This document shows, piece after piece, positions 11,101 through 22,500 of a stretch of 64,000 nucleotides of DNA. The position numbers and the translations under genes were made by a program. Under the pieces are notes generated by a model. That model saw nothing but the letters and a program-made list of their open reading frames with translations. It did no database searches and was not told the DNA's origin. Within the stretch, counting starts at the first letter, position 1. Each line of letters starts with the position of its first letter. The DNA is from Pieris napi. Lineage: Eukaryota > Arthropoda > Insecta > Lepidoptera > Pieridae. The stretch spans positions 640,001-704,000 of the forward strand of contig NC_062243.1 of the NCBI RefSeq assembly GCF_905475465.1, given 5' to 3'.

Positions 11101-14100
11101 TAACTGACTGCCCTGAGAAGAAATGTCGAAACAAACTCGGGGGTCTTAGTCTCTTTTATAGTCCAGATAATACAATAATAAATTATTAATAAGTTGGTGT
11201 AAACAAATGCAGAGTATTTACTGGACTGGTCTTTGGAAGAAAGAACCAGATCGATCTGAGCAAGCCTGTGCCAGCAGACGGCTAGCATGCCCCGAATAGC
11301 TCATGCAGCTCAACCATTTTTGAGGGAGCTGCACAACCCGGTACACAACAATACCGCCAGTGGCACCATAAAAATATGTGGGGCAACAACTCACTCAGAT
11401 CGCCAGCCCAAAATAACTATAGACTAAAATGTATCAAATTATAAATCAAGCAAAAGAGTTTATGATATACCCGCATAATGTTTACACTTACAATGGATAC
11501 AAAATGTATTTTTAAGGTGTACCTTAAAGCAAGGAAAAAATAATGAAATTGAAAAATATAATCGTAATATAAACATTATGGTAGGGGAGCCCAAGAGGGG
11601 ATTTCGGGATTTACTAAAGCGCGGCAGATTAATATATAGGGGGATACCTTGTACCCGGTTAAGTACCTCCACAAAATATGAGGCCCATATATAAGGCCGC
11701 CCGTGAAGGAGACAGGATCAGATTAGTAAAAAAAAATTGACCATCAGAAATTCCCGAGCGCGTCAGATTAAGGTAGGGTGAGTTAATTACATCCTAAAAA
11801 GTGTATATTCCACTAATCTGACAATTTGAGAGTGACGGAAAAAAAGGGGAGGGCAACAAAGTTGTAAAAAAAAAAACGTCATCTCGACATTCTCGAGCGT
11901 AGCTAATTTTTTTTTTATTTTGAAGGAAATAATTCAAGAATAATGAAAAATATATTAATCTGACGATTTCCGCAAGCCGAAATAACAAAAATTCGTCGAT
12001 AAAGTTAAATGCGTACAGGTGCGTGATGCCTACATTTCCTTAAACCGATCGGAATCTACTAAACGGCGTTCTAAATATTTCCCTCAAAATTACATTTCCT
12101 GTGAATTTGAACCGATTCGGACCGATAGATTTTGAGAAATTTTGAAAAATCTTAAAAAAATAAGAAATATTTTTTTTTAAGTGGTTTCTTTATCGATCAA
12201 CTTCAAAAACTAATCCGCCTTTGAGCTTGAAAAACCACGTCGATCGCCACCAAGCTGGTCAAAAGCGGTTGATTCGTTCGAGAGATATCGTGAACGAAAG
12301 AAACCCGAAAAAGTGTTTCTTCGGGATTACTCCGAAATTTGTGGTTCGATCAATTAAAATTGCAAAATTACTTATGAGGATGATAAAACTGCGTCGAATG
12401 CCGCCAACCGCGTGAAAATTGCTTGATCCATTCAAAAGTTATTGCGGTTTGAAAATTCCAAAAATAGTGTTCTATGAAACTTCTATCAGACTTTCGAGCT
12501 GGGAGAGCTCAAATGCATAGAAATATTATTTCTTTGAACTCAGCGAGCTCAAAATATCAATTTTAAGCGCCCAGGAATGTAATTAGCGGGAAGTTGCAGG
12601 GATGGCCCTTTAGGTGAACCGTTTTTCTAATTTTTTTTTGTCAGATCAGGCGAATCCCTCTAGATAATCGTCAGATTATGAGACAGTACGTTGAGAACAT
12701 AAAGATGAACCACATATATCTTAATCTGACGCGCTTGAGTATTTCAAAATTGCGATTTTTTTTTGCAAATTATGAAAATGGCCGTGGGTTTGCGTCCCAT
12801 CGAAATCGTCAGATTAGTGAATGAGAGCTTTTTTTTGGTGCACTTAACACTCCCTTAGAAAATCTGACGCGCTCGATAATTTTTATTTTTTTTTCATTTT
12901 CAACCCTTAAATACAACCACCCGCATCATGCAAACGATCAGATTAACATACGTACATTATTAAAAATACGTAGGGCATTGATGCTATCAATATCTGACGC
13001 GCTCGAGGATGTCCATGCAACAGTTTTTTTTACATATTTAACAATCTATAGCCGCTTCCCCCACCGATGAAAAGGTATATATCATATAACATTTTTTTCT
13101 TCTTATTATCTAAGCTTTGCATCCCAATAGGTCTCTACGACGCTCGAGTAAATCCCCATTTAGCATCGTGGGCTCCCCTACCATTATTCACTTGGCATGT
13201 CAAAGTGTAAAATATTGTATGCAAAAGCACAAAACATGTCAGTATTGTAGAAAAAGAAAAAATGAATATGCACTAAGCACAAAACATGTCAGTAATGTAG
13301 AGAAAAAAAAAATGTAAAAAAATGAATATGCACTAAGCACAAACATGTCAATAGAATAAAATAAAATGCATATGCAAAAGCACAAGACATGTCAGATTGT
13401 AAATATGTACAACATGCAAAAAAAAAAAAAAAAAAAGAAGTGAAAGACAGCTTAAAAAAAACACAAGCGATAGCTGTATAAGCGAGCAGCTCAATCCCAG
13501 GCGTTTCTATCATTCAAATAATCGGATATCCTGTAATATCCTTTAGTTAATAATTTTGATTCAATAAAAAATTTAAATTTCTTAAGGGGAAGTTTACGAA
13601 CATCCATAGGAAGTTTATTGTAAAAGCGTATACATTGACCCATGAACGAGTTGCTTATTCTATGAAGGCGAGTAGCATGAACTGTTAAATTATTTTTGTT
13701 CCTAGTATTTCGGGAGTGAAGATCAGACAATTTGACAAAATCCGGTTCGTTTTTGTGAACATAAAGTAAATTTTCAAAAATATATTGTGAAGTTACAGTC
13801 AGAATGTTTATCTCTTTGAATTTCTCTCGGAGAGAAACTCTAGGACCTAAGTTATATATAGCGCGGACAGCTCTTTTTTGTAATAAGAAGATTGTATTAA
13901 TATCCGCACAGTTTCCCCAAAGGAGAATGCCGTACGTCATCAAGCTATGAAAATAACTGAAATAAACAATTCTGGCTGTATCCACATCAGTAATTTGTCT
14001 AATTTTCCTTACAGCATAAGCAGCTGAACTGAGCCTTCCAGACAATTTGTTAATGTGTGGGCCCCACTGTAGTTTGGCGTCAACAGTAATGCCAAGAAAA

Positions 14101-15984
14101 ACAGTTGACTCAACAGGGTCCAACTCTACTCCATTCAGTTGTACATTGGTGCTTAACTGTCTCACATTAGGCGTAGAAAATTTTATTAATTTAGTTTTAC
14201 TTGAGTTCAAAAGCAGATTATTAACATTAAACCAATGGACAACCTTAGATAGTGCCAAATTAACTTGGTCAAAATTTTCAAGTTGACGCTTAACTTTAAA
14301 AACAAGCGAAGTGTCATCCGCAAATAATAGGATTTTGTGATCATCCCTTACACAAAAAGGTAAATCATTGATATAGATAAGGAATAAGAAAGGACCTAGA
14401 ATTGAACCCTGCGGACTCCTTCGGACTCGATTTTGACCCACTTTAAACGGACAGATTTAATTCAAACTTTGTACACTTATAAAGAATCAGCGACAATATA
14501 ATAATTTCATAGGTTTATCTCGAAAAACAATGAAATTTTTTTTAAGTCCACAAAGCAATACGATTAAATTGAGACAACACGTATTGCTGCTAGGACTAAA
14601 AAGTTGAAAATAAATATAGTTTAAAAAAACTATAAAACACGCTTTTAAAGCACATCAAACTAAAAAGTGAAAAATAATTCCTAATTTAGGCTGAATAATG
14701 AACAAAAAATACTGGTATTATTGTGAAAAAGCGCGGGGCGCTCTGATCGAGCAACTAAAAAATAAAGTACACAGTATTTTAAAATTTTTTAACGTAATTT
14801 AGTAGTACATACTTTAAGGCTTTAAGGAAAGAATAAATATTAAACTTACCACAAGTCTCACTAAGCTGGCTACAAAAATAAATAAATACAACATCACAGG
14901 CTTAAGTGGAAGGAGACTTAAAACAACTTAAATTGTAATTTAGTAACTATTTTCAAAAAGGCATATGGCGAATATGCCGCGAATGTGCAGCTTGCGAGCA
15001 GTTTGAGAGCTGCGCGCGTGCATTTTTGTTCGTGCGCCGCTCCTGCGCCACCCGCGCGCAGTTCAAGCGCAACCTAAGCGTCGTAAGCGTCTTCCTTCCG
15101 TCCACGCCAGTAAACGGAACTGTAAGCGCGAGAATTGAGTGCACGCAGATCGTGGGCCTTATACGAGCCTCCATGAGTTGCGCTTAAGAGGCGCACATAA
15201 CCATTGCCGTGACTGCACGCGCGCAGCTCGAAAACTGCTCGCGAGCTGCACATTCGCGGCGCATTCGCTAGATGTAGACGCACCCTAAGATGTTTACTAA
15301 GAGAAATGCTGTACAACATGTTATAATAAATAGCATATTAACCATGTTACCTAATACTTTTTACCTTTTCTTGTAATCTTTTATATTCATTGTGCAAAAT
15401 CTGTTGCTGTAAGTCTCTACACACATATCCAGCTTGCAGCTTCTTCATAAGCTCTCGGAGACTCGGATCTTTATCACGTAAGTAATGCCGGCGAAGTAGC
15501 TCACATGCTTCCTCCCGCCGAACCTTTGCTATCTCTATACCTAAGTTTGCCTCGCGTGTGGCTTTTGCATTTACTATTGCAGCATGATCTGTTCTCTGGA
15601 AACATAATTATTTGTGTGATTATTATTTCACAAATATAATACTAAGGAAAGATTTTATATTAAAGTTTTGGTTAGTTGTGTTTTGGTAGTCTCGGGTTTT
15701 AAGTGAATTATGATCTGAATGTTTTACCTCCTGAAAGTCTTTCTCCATTTCAGCCTCTCGCTGGATTAGGGCCAGACATCGGCCCATTCTACCGTCTTCC
15801 ATTCGACTGTTTAGCCATTGAATGTCTAAAGCTCGTTGATATGTTTCCAATTCTTTACGACGTGCTTCAGCAATTGCATTTTTCTGCAATTCTGTTTTTG
15901 GTTCCTACAAATAGAAAGTAAGATATTATTATATCTACTCAACATTAAAATTACTTAAATAAATGATTGACTATAATATACCAT
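8139..15984 (-). CDS. MNS1: Meiosis-specific nuclear structural protein 1 (MNS1) orthologue, 492 aa
   Basis: Nine coding exons join in frame: 15984-15982 (only the ATG), 15904-15728, 15595-15365, 10847-10618, 10191-10027, 9197-9119, 9049-8846, 8614-8430, 8343-8139 (TAA). The sum is 493 codons, close to the ~495 aa of vertebrate MNS1. The protein is a continuous charged coiled coil of the trichohyalin/plectin-homology type. Two segments fit MNS1 as I remember the family: SLRELMKKLQAGY (about residues 110-122) and, near the C terminus, EERKKIIKEHVPRVLGFLQ (about 430-450). In the family, MNS1 is a microtubule inner protein of ciliary and sperm doublets, needed for flagella. Introns are mostly 69-830 bp, but intron 3 (10848-15364) is 4.5 kb and full of transposons. 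Donors after 10027 and 8430 are GTTAGT, weaker than usual. The first exon is the least certain part: the ATG is preceded by an in-frame TAA two codons upstream and followed at once by a GTATAT donor and a 77-bp intron. Confidence 0.86.
9368..9981. mobile_element. pogo/Tigger-like MITE with TA target duplication
   Basis: The left end CAGTAATCCGTCTATAACGC (9368) and the right end, read inverted, CAGTAATCCCCCCTATAACG (9981) are flanked by TA on both sides. Such CAGT...TATAACG ends are typical of pogo/Tigger elements of the Tc1/mariner group. The interior is non-coding and includes an AATAAATAAATA tail near 9758, suggesting a nested retroelement fragment. It lies in MNS1 intron 5. Confidence 0.65.
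10255..10445 (+). pseudogene. LINE reverse-transcriptase C-terminal remnant
   Basis: One frame reads LPESVTSAPSVNTFKNRLDK, the common C-terminal phrase of CR1/jockey-type reverse transcriptases, followed by ATAATAATAA. Short and frame-broken, within MNS1 intron 4. Confidence 0.5.
11010..11400 (-). repeat. LINE 3' end with (ATTTC)n tail
   Basis: GAAATGAAATGAAATGAAAT at 11006-11027 reads on the minus strand as a short-repeat tail after AATAAACTA, as in 3' ends of lepidopteran LINEs. The adjacent 350 bp have no intact ORF. It sits in MNS1 intron 3. Confidence 0.45.
11579..13183 (+). mobile_element. 1.6-kb TIR element with TTA target duplication, copy 1
   Basis: Terminal inverted repeats TGGTAGGGGAGCCCA / TGGGCTCCCCTACCA are flanked by TTA on both sides (11576-11578, 13184-13186). 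A 3-bp TWA duplication fits the PIF/Harbinger superfamily. There is no transposase ORF. Both flanks carry a recurrent AATCTGACGCGCTCG motif in both orientations (for example 11757, 12722, 12860, 12990), leaving a motif-free centre of about 650 bp. A nearly identical inverted copy lies at 52630-54232. It lies in MNS1 intron 3. Confidence 0.8.
13190..13400. repeat. Tandem ~60-bp repeats at a LINE 3' end
   Basis: About four imperfect copies of a unit containing ATGCA-AAGCACAAAACATGTCAG lie just beyond the stop codon of the LINE ORF at 13491. They are probably part of its 3' UTR. Confidence 0.55.
13491..14441 (-). pseudogene. 5'-truncated non-LTR retrotransposon, reverse transcriptase C-terminal half
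   Basis: The 316-aa open frame starts inside a reverse transcriptase: PQGSILGPFLFLIYINDLP is the palm/thumb motif B and LLFADDTSLV carries the catalytic FADD. It then runs through SKTKLIKF, TVFLGITVDAKLQWGPHI and a thumb region to a stop ending NDRNAWD. Endonuclease and fingers domains are absent, so this is a dead 5'-truncated copy with a frame still open, hence fairly young. A relative of the same family ends NDPNPWD at 30584. It lies in MNS1 intron 3 on the same strand as the gene. Confidence 0.85.
14963..15295. mobile_element. GC-rich MITE with ~55-bp inverted arms
   Basis: The arm at 14968-15022 (GCCGCGAATGTGCAGCTTGC onward) is matched by the inverse of 15214-15268, with a few mismatches. 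The region stands out as strongly GC-rich. The outermost part of the left arm seems lost, since only the right side continues to GTAGACGCACCC. It ends about 70 bp from MNS1 exon 3. Confidence 0.65.
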
Positions 15985-16544
15985 GATTTAAATATGAAGT
16001 TTAGACAAAAAATAGAAAACAAGTTTGCTTTACGTAAAGATAATTTAAAAATCCGTGAGATTGTTATTAAAAACAAAAACAAATCGACGTTCGAAGGAAC
16101 TAGGAAGTCAACGTTGTGTCAGTTTTGTGTTCACTGCACAGACTAGGAAAACCGGCTATTTGTGCGGATCGTAAAGTGTAAATAATGTTCTGTGGATTAT
16201 CGATCTGGATTTGAATGACCTGCCTTTAAACTTATTTAAATGCAACAACCGTACGATAATAATGAGCGGTAACGAACCCTATATATAATTAATAAATATT
16301 TAACGTTTGAAATTTTTCATTTATAGAAATTTCAAGATCGAATGTCAACTTCAATGACTATCAACATTCAACTTCTCCAATAGTTATCAAGGTATTGTCA
16401 CTGTCAGATCCATTAAATTTTCAGTTCGTAATTTTACAGCCTTTGGATTTTGACGTGTAATCCGTGAGACAACACTGCAACGAAATTGGTTGTAGTTTTA
16501 TAGTGCATAAAATAAAGACAATTGGTAATGAAACAGTGATAAAA
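15985..16544. promoter_or_regulatory. Head-to-head intergenic region MNS1 / Amph
   Basis: This 560-bp stretch separates the divergent ATGs and must hold both 5' UTRs and promoters. It contains a TCAGTT initiator-like site near 16116, without a clear TATA box. I found no convincing RFX X-box, which might be expected for a ciliary gene. Regulation is inferred from layout only. Confidence 0.45.
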
Positions 16545-16613
16545 ATGGCAGAAAGTAAAGGTGCGTTAATAGCGAAAACAGTGCAAAAACACGCCGGAAG
16601 GGCAAAAGAAAAG
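16545..16613 (+). CDS. Amph: Amphiphysin, first coding exon (N-BAR helix 0)
   Basis: The exon encodes 23 residues, starting MAESKGALIAKTVQKHAG and ending RAKEK, then a GTATTT donor in phase 0. This fits the start of insect amphiphysin, whose first exon encodes the amphipathic helix 0 of the N-BAR domain and ends at the same K. Amphiphysin bends membranes, and in insects acts in T-tubule organisation and at postsynaptic or cortical membranes. An in-frame ATG lies 27 codons upstream (16464), but the family start and the AAAAATGG context favour 16545. Spacing to the divergent MNS1 start is 560 bp, so a shared bidirectional promoter is likely. The rest of the BAR domain (expected to begin (V/I)LQNLGK) was not found on the plus strand downstream, so intron 1 probably exceeds 47 kb. 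The match is short, but the sequence is distinctive. Confidence 0.85.
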
Positions 16614-18219
16614 GTATTTATTTTTCGATATTTTATACATTTTGTGCATTGGTCAGGTGATTGTAAGTGCAAGTGGTGTGAAAGTAAGTTTCTGGAAAGA
16701 TTCTGCATGGAGTGAGTCTCTTTTCAACGTATTGGTGTAAAATTTGATGAGAGGAGGCCGGTTGTAGGTCAAATTTAACCTGTTGATTACCTGTAGAATA
16801 TTGGGTTATCAAGCGACGTAATCCTTGTTTACATACTCAGCTGACTTGACTTATCATTGATACTGTTCATTTTAAGATAAGCAGATCTCCAGGGCACGCA
16901 GCAACCTATTTATAGTTTGCGTCAGTTGTGATAAATTTGGATTGAAATGGTGATGTGACCTGAATTTTTGTGAAACAAAAAAGTAGTAATGTTTCGTACT
17001 ACAAAAATCAGGCTATTGTATTCAAAAAATGTTGTTATTCTATTATCCTGAAAGTAAAGTCATATTTTATTATCCTATTCCTAAAAATACATTATTAAGG
17101 TGAATAATAATTTACTATATTTTTTTTAAATATTATTCATCTGTTGAATTCATTGTAAACTTTCATGTATATATATGTACATTTTTTAAAATAAACATGC
17201 TACATTTCTCACATTAGGATAATGACCCTATCTGGCAACAAGCCCACAACATGGAGCTCACCATGCCAATTGAATGAGAAATATAGGAAAAGTATTAATA
17301 GCTAATAAATAAATGTTATATACTTTTACATTAAAATAGTATTATATAATTAAAAATGCTCAAATATACAACTATAGTTCAGACCCATAATCGGACAGCT
17401 ATCTATATATTTTTTAAAGTATGTATTGCAGATTTGTAGATATTTATATCATCTATAAAACTGTAGTACATCACTTTGCTCTATTGTCAATAGTTTGCAC
17501 AGAGTATGTGCGGGAGTATATGGGATTTTTATTGGCGTTTTTTTTACATTATTGAAGTTTCACATGGACCTATAACTTTTAATGTGGGTTCTAATTATTA
17601 AAGAATTTTTCAAATTGGTTTTGTAGTTTGGAGCCTATTGTTAACAAAAAATCTAATCCTTCCTCTTTATAATATTAGTGTAGAAAATTTATTATAAACT
17701 TGTAGGTCAGTACCCCCAACAGTTATAACAATAAGTCTAGCAATAACATGTTATAAGCACAAAAAACTGATGCCTTCACACAATAGCAGCTAGATTGCCA
17801 ATTATTTGTTGTATCTTGAGAATACTATTCAATTCCCGTTAGTAATAAAAAGGTATGTCAACTGTCAATACCTATTATAATACAAACAGTACTATATATA
17901 TGATTATGAAATTGCTTTATTAAACAAAATTGTGAATGGATTTCATTAAATTATATAAAATATTTTGATTCCAAGTTAAGAGAAACACTTAATTTCTTCC
18001 ATAATATGCTACATCAGATTTGGAAGTGTGGGAAAAGTAGTCACTTATTGCAGTTCAGTTTATCTAGTTATGCCAATGCTCTGCTAAGTAACATGTTTTA
18101 CTTAAGGCGTTGAATACTTGTGATATTCCTGCATAATTTTTTTACATATAACAATAAATAATGTTGTAAGGGTTATTTTTAGATGGTCTCGTGGGTAGTT
18201 TTTGTTGATAATTAATTAA
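16614..18219. other. AT-rich stretch, nothing recognised
   Basis: No convincing ORF, terminal repeat or RNA gene was seen between the Amph exon and the Helitron-like element at 18220. Confidence 0.4.
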
Positions 18220-18444
18220 TCTACTATATAAAAATAAGTCGGGTTTTCCTTCCTGACGCTATAACTCCAGAACGCACGAACCGATTTCCACGGTTTTGCA
18301 TTTGTTGGAAAGGTCTCGGGCTCCGTGAGGTTTATAGCAAAGAAAATTCAGGAAAAATTTCAACAGAAAAGCGGGATCACCAAACGAAATGTTACATAAA
18401 ACGAAGCCATCTGGTGGCGAAACGGAGTTCGCCGAGTTTGCTAG
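18220..18444 (+). mobile_element. Non-autonomous Helitron-like element, family 2
   Basis: Starts TCTACTATATAAAAATAAGT after A and ends GAGTTTGCTAG before T. It is 225 bp with no ORF. The AGAACGCACGAACCGATTTC segment is a phrase I associate with an abundant lepidopteran repeat. Confidence 0.65.
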
Positions 18445-19571
18445 TGTTTAATATAATTTTTTATTACATACATTTTTTTTCGCACCTGAGTATTTAAGTG
18501 TGTGTGTGGGTGCATGTGAGTAGATGAAATGTGTTACAACATATTAGTTCCCAGGAGAATGGTGTGTTTTTAGATTGTATAGTAAAATTATTTTATTTCT
18601 AGTACCTAGATCTTTACATATGTAAATTAGAAGAAACCTTTACCGTATTTATACGAAATGTGTTGAATAACATGTATTAAGATGCAGACAGTGAATAAAG
18701 ATCTGGATAGATGCTTAGAAAAATCGGCGGGAATCGTACAAATGAGGAGGGAAATATCGTTTATATACATATTGTTTAGATAGAAATTATATATATGCAG
18801 TGCACATTTCTATAGATATAAATTATATATATGCATTTCGTAGACATTTAATTATTGCATAAATAAAATTAAACCGAAGTGAGACCTAATCTGACACGTA
18901 GTGAGTATTATAGTAAGTGCAAGAGATTGTAAACCACACCGCGTCCCTTAATAAAAAAGAAGAAAGTTGAAGAAATCTAAAGTTATTCGAATGGAATTTC
19001 TCGTTGCCTTAATGGGTCGGCTCTAGAAGACCGGTTTGTGATATCATCGTGTTTATCGGGTGTTCGACGCACATCACCTGTACGGTGTTTTCTTGCCGAC
19101 CGATTCCCGAAAATATTTTCATACACCGTAGTATATAATAATTAAAGAAATTTAAACGTTAAATACAAAGGTTTTTATTTGAATTATTTTTCGGTAAATT
19201 TTGAGTCTTACTTAATTACGTCCTTACTTACGTACATCAAAATGTACTGTAATTTTCAAAATACGGAAATTATCAAAGTAAATAAATATTTTTTTATGTA
19301 AATTTTGTAAATAGTGCCATGGGCAACATTTGTCCATGAACAATTTTACGTAACTGTAAAAATAGAAGTAAGTAAATACTTATAGAATAAATTATATATA
19401 CATACTAGCTGTTACCCGCGACTTCGTCTGCGTAGAACTACTACTTCGTGTAAATTTGTTTGGACTGAATAGGCTCTGAAACTATAATGAAACGATTCTA
19501 ATGAAGCCGGCACATTTAATTATTGAGATTAACATAGGTAGACTTTTCCTGACCCTGATCCCTGACTTAAC

Positions 19572-22500
19572 TTAGTTTAATACGTTTTTGTATACGACAT
19601 TTTTTGTTTTTCCTTCTTTGGTCAAAACATGCAGGTTTTGTGGACTCGATACTCGTGAACACGCCACATACAGTTGCCCATGGGAGAAACAGTTTTTTTC
19701 TAAATGAACACCAGCTACTTTGAGTGTCTGTCCTTGAGCTTTGTTTATCGTCATAGCGAATGCTGCTTTCAGGGGAAATTGTACTCTTTTGAATTGGAAT
19801 GGCAAATCGGTAGGGATTATTGGAATACGGGGAATTAACACTTCTTCTCCCTTTGCTGTTCCTGTCATAATTATTGCTCTCACAATATTGCGTCCCAGGT
19901 GTGTAATTTGTAGACGTGTGCCATTACACATTCTTGGTGCGTCAAGATTTCGCATCAACAGGACCGGGACACCTACTTTTAGCCTCAACTTATGGGAAGG
20001 CACCCCCGATAATTCTAAGGAGTTAAGAAATTCTACAGGGAACGATGTCACTTGCTCAGTGTCCATGACATTGTCTACGGACAGATACTCAACAAAATCA
20101 CCTTCCACATCTGACATGATTTGTTCGTTGATCTGCCCCACTACTTCGTTTGTCGGTGCTAAAATTGCCCTTTCGCACAGCCATTGTCTGTTCTTCATAT
20201 TGGTTGCAAGATCGGGATAGACGTTGTTCTTTAAGTCATCCATGTTACAGACAACATTACAAAATTCACGATTCAATCTAATCATTCCGTCACTATTTGT
20301 TTCCATACGGTCTTCTCCGATTTTCAGAAGAGCATCCGCATATTGCACCAATTGTGTATCACTGTGCAGTTGTACTCGCATATTTGTAGTCAGACAAAAA
20401 TTTTTTACATGCACCCATAATGGAGACGCTTTTAAACATGCATTTATTTCATCTGCCGGCGTGCCTCTAGTAATTACCGGTAGAGTCTGTCTAAAATCGC
20501 CAGCTAAAAGTACCACCATACCACCCATGATACTTTGGTTACTCTTAATATCTTTTATGGTCCGATCTAGTGCTTCTATCGCTCTTTTGTGGGACATGGT
20601 ACATTCATCCCAAACCAACAGCTTACATTGCTGTAACATTCGTCCACGGTCACTATTTTTAGTAATGTTACAAACTGGCATTTCCTCATGAGCTAAGTTC
20701 AATGGCAGTTTAAGTACTGAATGTGCCGTTCGGCCACCATTAAGTAACGTAGCTGCTATTCCAGAAGAAGCTACAGCAACAGCAACTCCTTTATCTTTAC
20801 GAATTTGGGCTAAAAGTAAATTTAAAAGAAATGTTTTACCCGTGCCTCCTGGCGCATCCAAAAAGAATAAACCACCTTCGCCACTTTCGATTTTTTGCAC
20901 AACATTCTCAAAAACTAATCTTTGTTCTGGGTTTAGACGCGGAACAGACTCAGTTATTTGTTGTTGTAAAGAAGCAGCATCGTAACTCAATTCTCTTATT
21001 ATATCACTGCAAACTTCCCCAGTTCTTTGCGGCCTGCTCAACCCAAAATCTGACAAATCTTTCCCAGTTATAGTTATGACTTGGTCTTCTATCTTTGTTA
21101 GGGCTTCATTAAAAATGAAATCATTGTATGTAACGTTTGGATTATGATGTTGTACTCTGTGTAAAATATCGTCGGCCATTTGAATTTTGTACCTTTCCCA
21201 CAGTTGTTGAGGGTTTGAAAGCCCACATGTCGCTATTAGTATAGCAAAAAGCATTCTCACCTTGGCCGCTGATCTACATTGTGCAGCCTCTTCCAGTGTT
21301 ATATTCCAATGATTGTCATCCTCCAATAATCCTCTTGCCTCACATGCCTCTCGAAATGTTGAAAATTCTTGATTGTTGTATTTTTTGAGATCATTGAAAG
21401 AGGTTGGCCCACGCACATGGTGTAGAAGCATCCTTAAACAAAAACATTCCATGTTAGTAACATGGACTGTGTAAACCCGTCCTAAGGCATCTCCAGATTT
21501 GACACCAGGCCAGTTCTGAACCGAAGTTCCTTGAATTCGGCGTTTCCAAGTTTTTCTGGTTGCGTTCCATGTGTAATATCTCGGTACCTCAGCATACATA
21601 AGAGTTCTTGCAAACTCATCTCTTATGCAAAGTTCAAAAAAAGCTGTAAGGGTGGTTTTTGGTCGAGTAGATAGTCGCTCGTGGAAATTATCTTCTGTAA
21701 AATAAACTCGTTCACCGTTCTCTAAGTGTACACTTAGATGTGTAACGGTGGGGTGCCTTTCGTGCAACGGGAACCCTAATAACCGCCACACGGCTTCGTT
21801 GCTGCTAACATAACGACCAGATTGATATGTATGTACTTCATTTACGCGATTTGCAAGCTCTGTGCTCCTAAAATTGAAAATAGCTTGGTCACTGCCTTTG
21901 TTAATATATTTGCAGATATATTTGATAGCGCGCACTGAACTGCAAGCCTCAACATTTATATGGGCGTTAAATATTTTTAATAGAATAGCGGAATAAGGGA
22001 CCACCCAACTATTATCAATAGTGACGTAACTCCCATTTCGTAGTTTCACAGATGCCGTTCGACCTCCGTCTGCTGGTGCTCTTCTACGATAGAGTGGGTA
22101 TCCGTTTTCACTGTGGACAGTGTCTTTGTGTAATTTGCGAGGAAATTTCTTTGTGCATTTTCCATCTTTCATGCAAGGGCACTGAGGATTTTCAGGTCCA
22201 CATGGACCATGAATCATGTTTTTAACTATAATATCATGAAGTGTCTTGTCAGTGCTTGGATCGGGTATTTCTGCGCTGATAATATTATCAATTTGATCGG
22301 GTCTCAACTTGTCTTTTAACCACAATAATATGTGGACATGTGGTAGGCCACGCTTCTGCCACTCTATGGAATACATAAAGCAGATCACTTCTCCAAATAT
22401 TCTGCCTTTGGAAATAACAGACATAAGTTTTTTAACTTTCAACCTAAAAACTCTTGCGACTACATCATGCCTATCAATCGCGCTTTGACCCGGCATTAAT

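Noticed and set aside
12221..12415. A transposase or host ORF in the centre of the 1.6-kb element
   Set aside because: Only 64 codons with no recognisable motif, so it gives no support for coding.
13190..13400. CRISPR-like array
   Set aside because: Units are imperfect, have no unique spacers of constant length, and sit in the 3' region of a LINE in a eukaryotic genome.
1264..15984. One single gene covering both coiled-coil exon sets
   Set aside because: Each set has its own start and stop and forms a complete frame, and the two sets align to each other as duplicates.
8139..15984. CFAP53 as the identity of the larger coiled-coil gene
   Set aside because: The C-terminal KEHVPRVLGFL segment and the 492-aa length fit MNS1 better than CFAP53, though the families share the same coiled-coil type.
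19741..20691. Plus-strand open frames of about 155 codons
   Set aside because: They are antisense shadows of the intact Helitron ORF.
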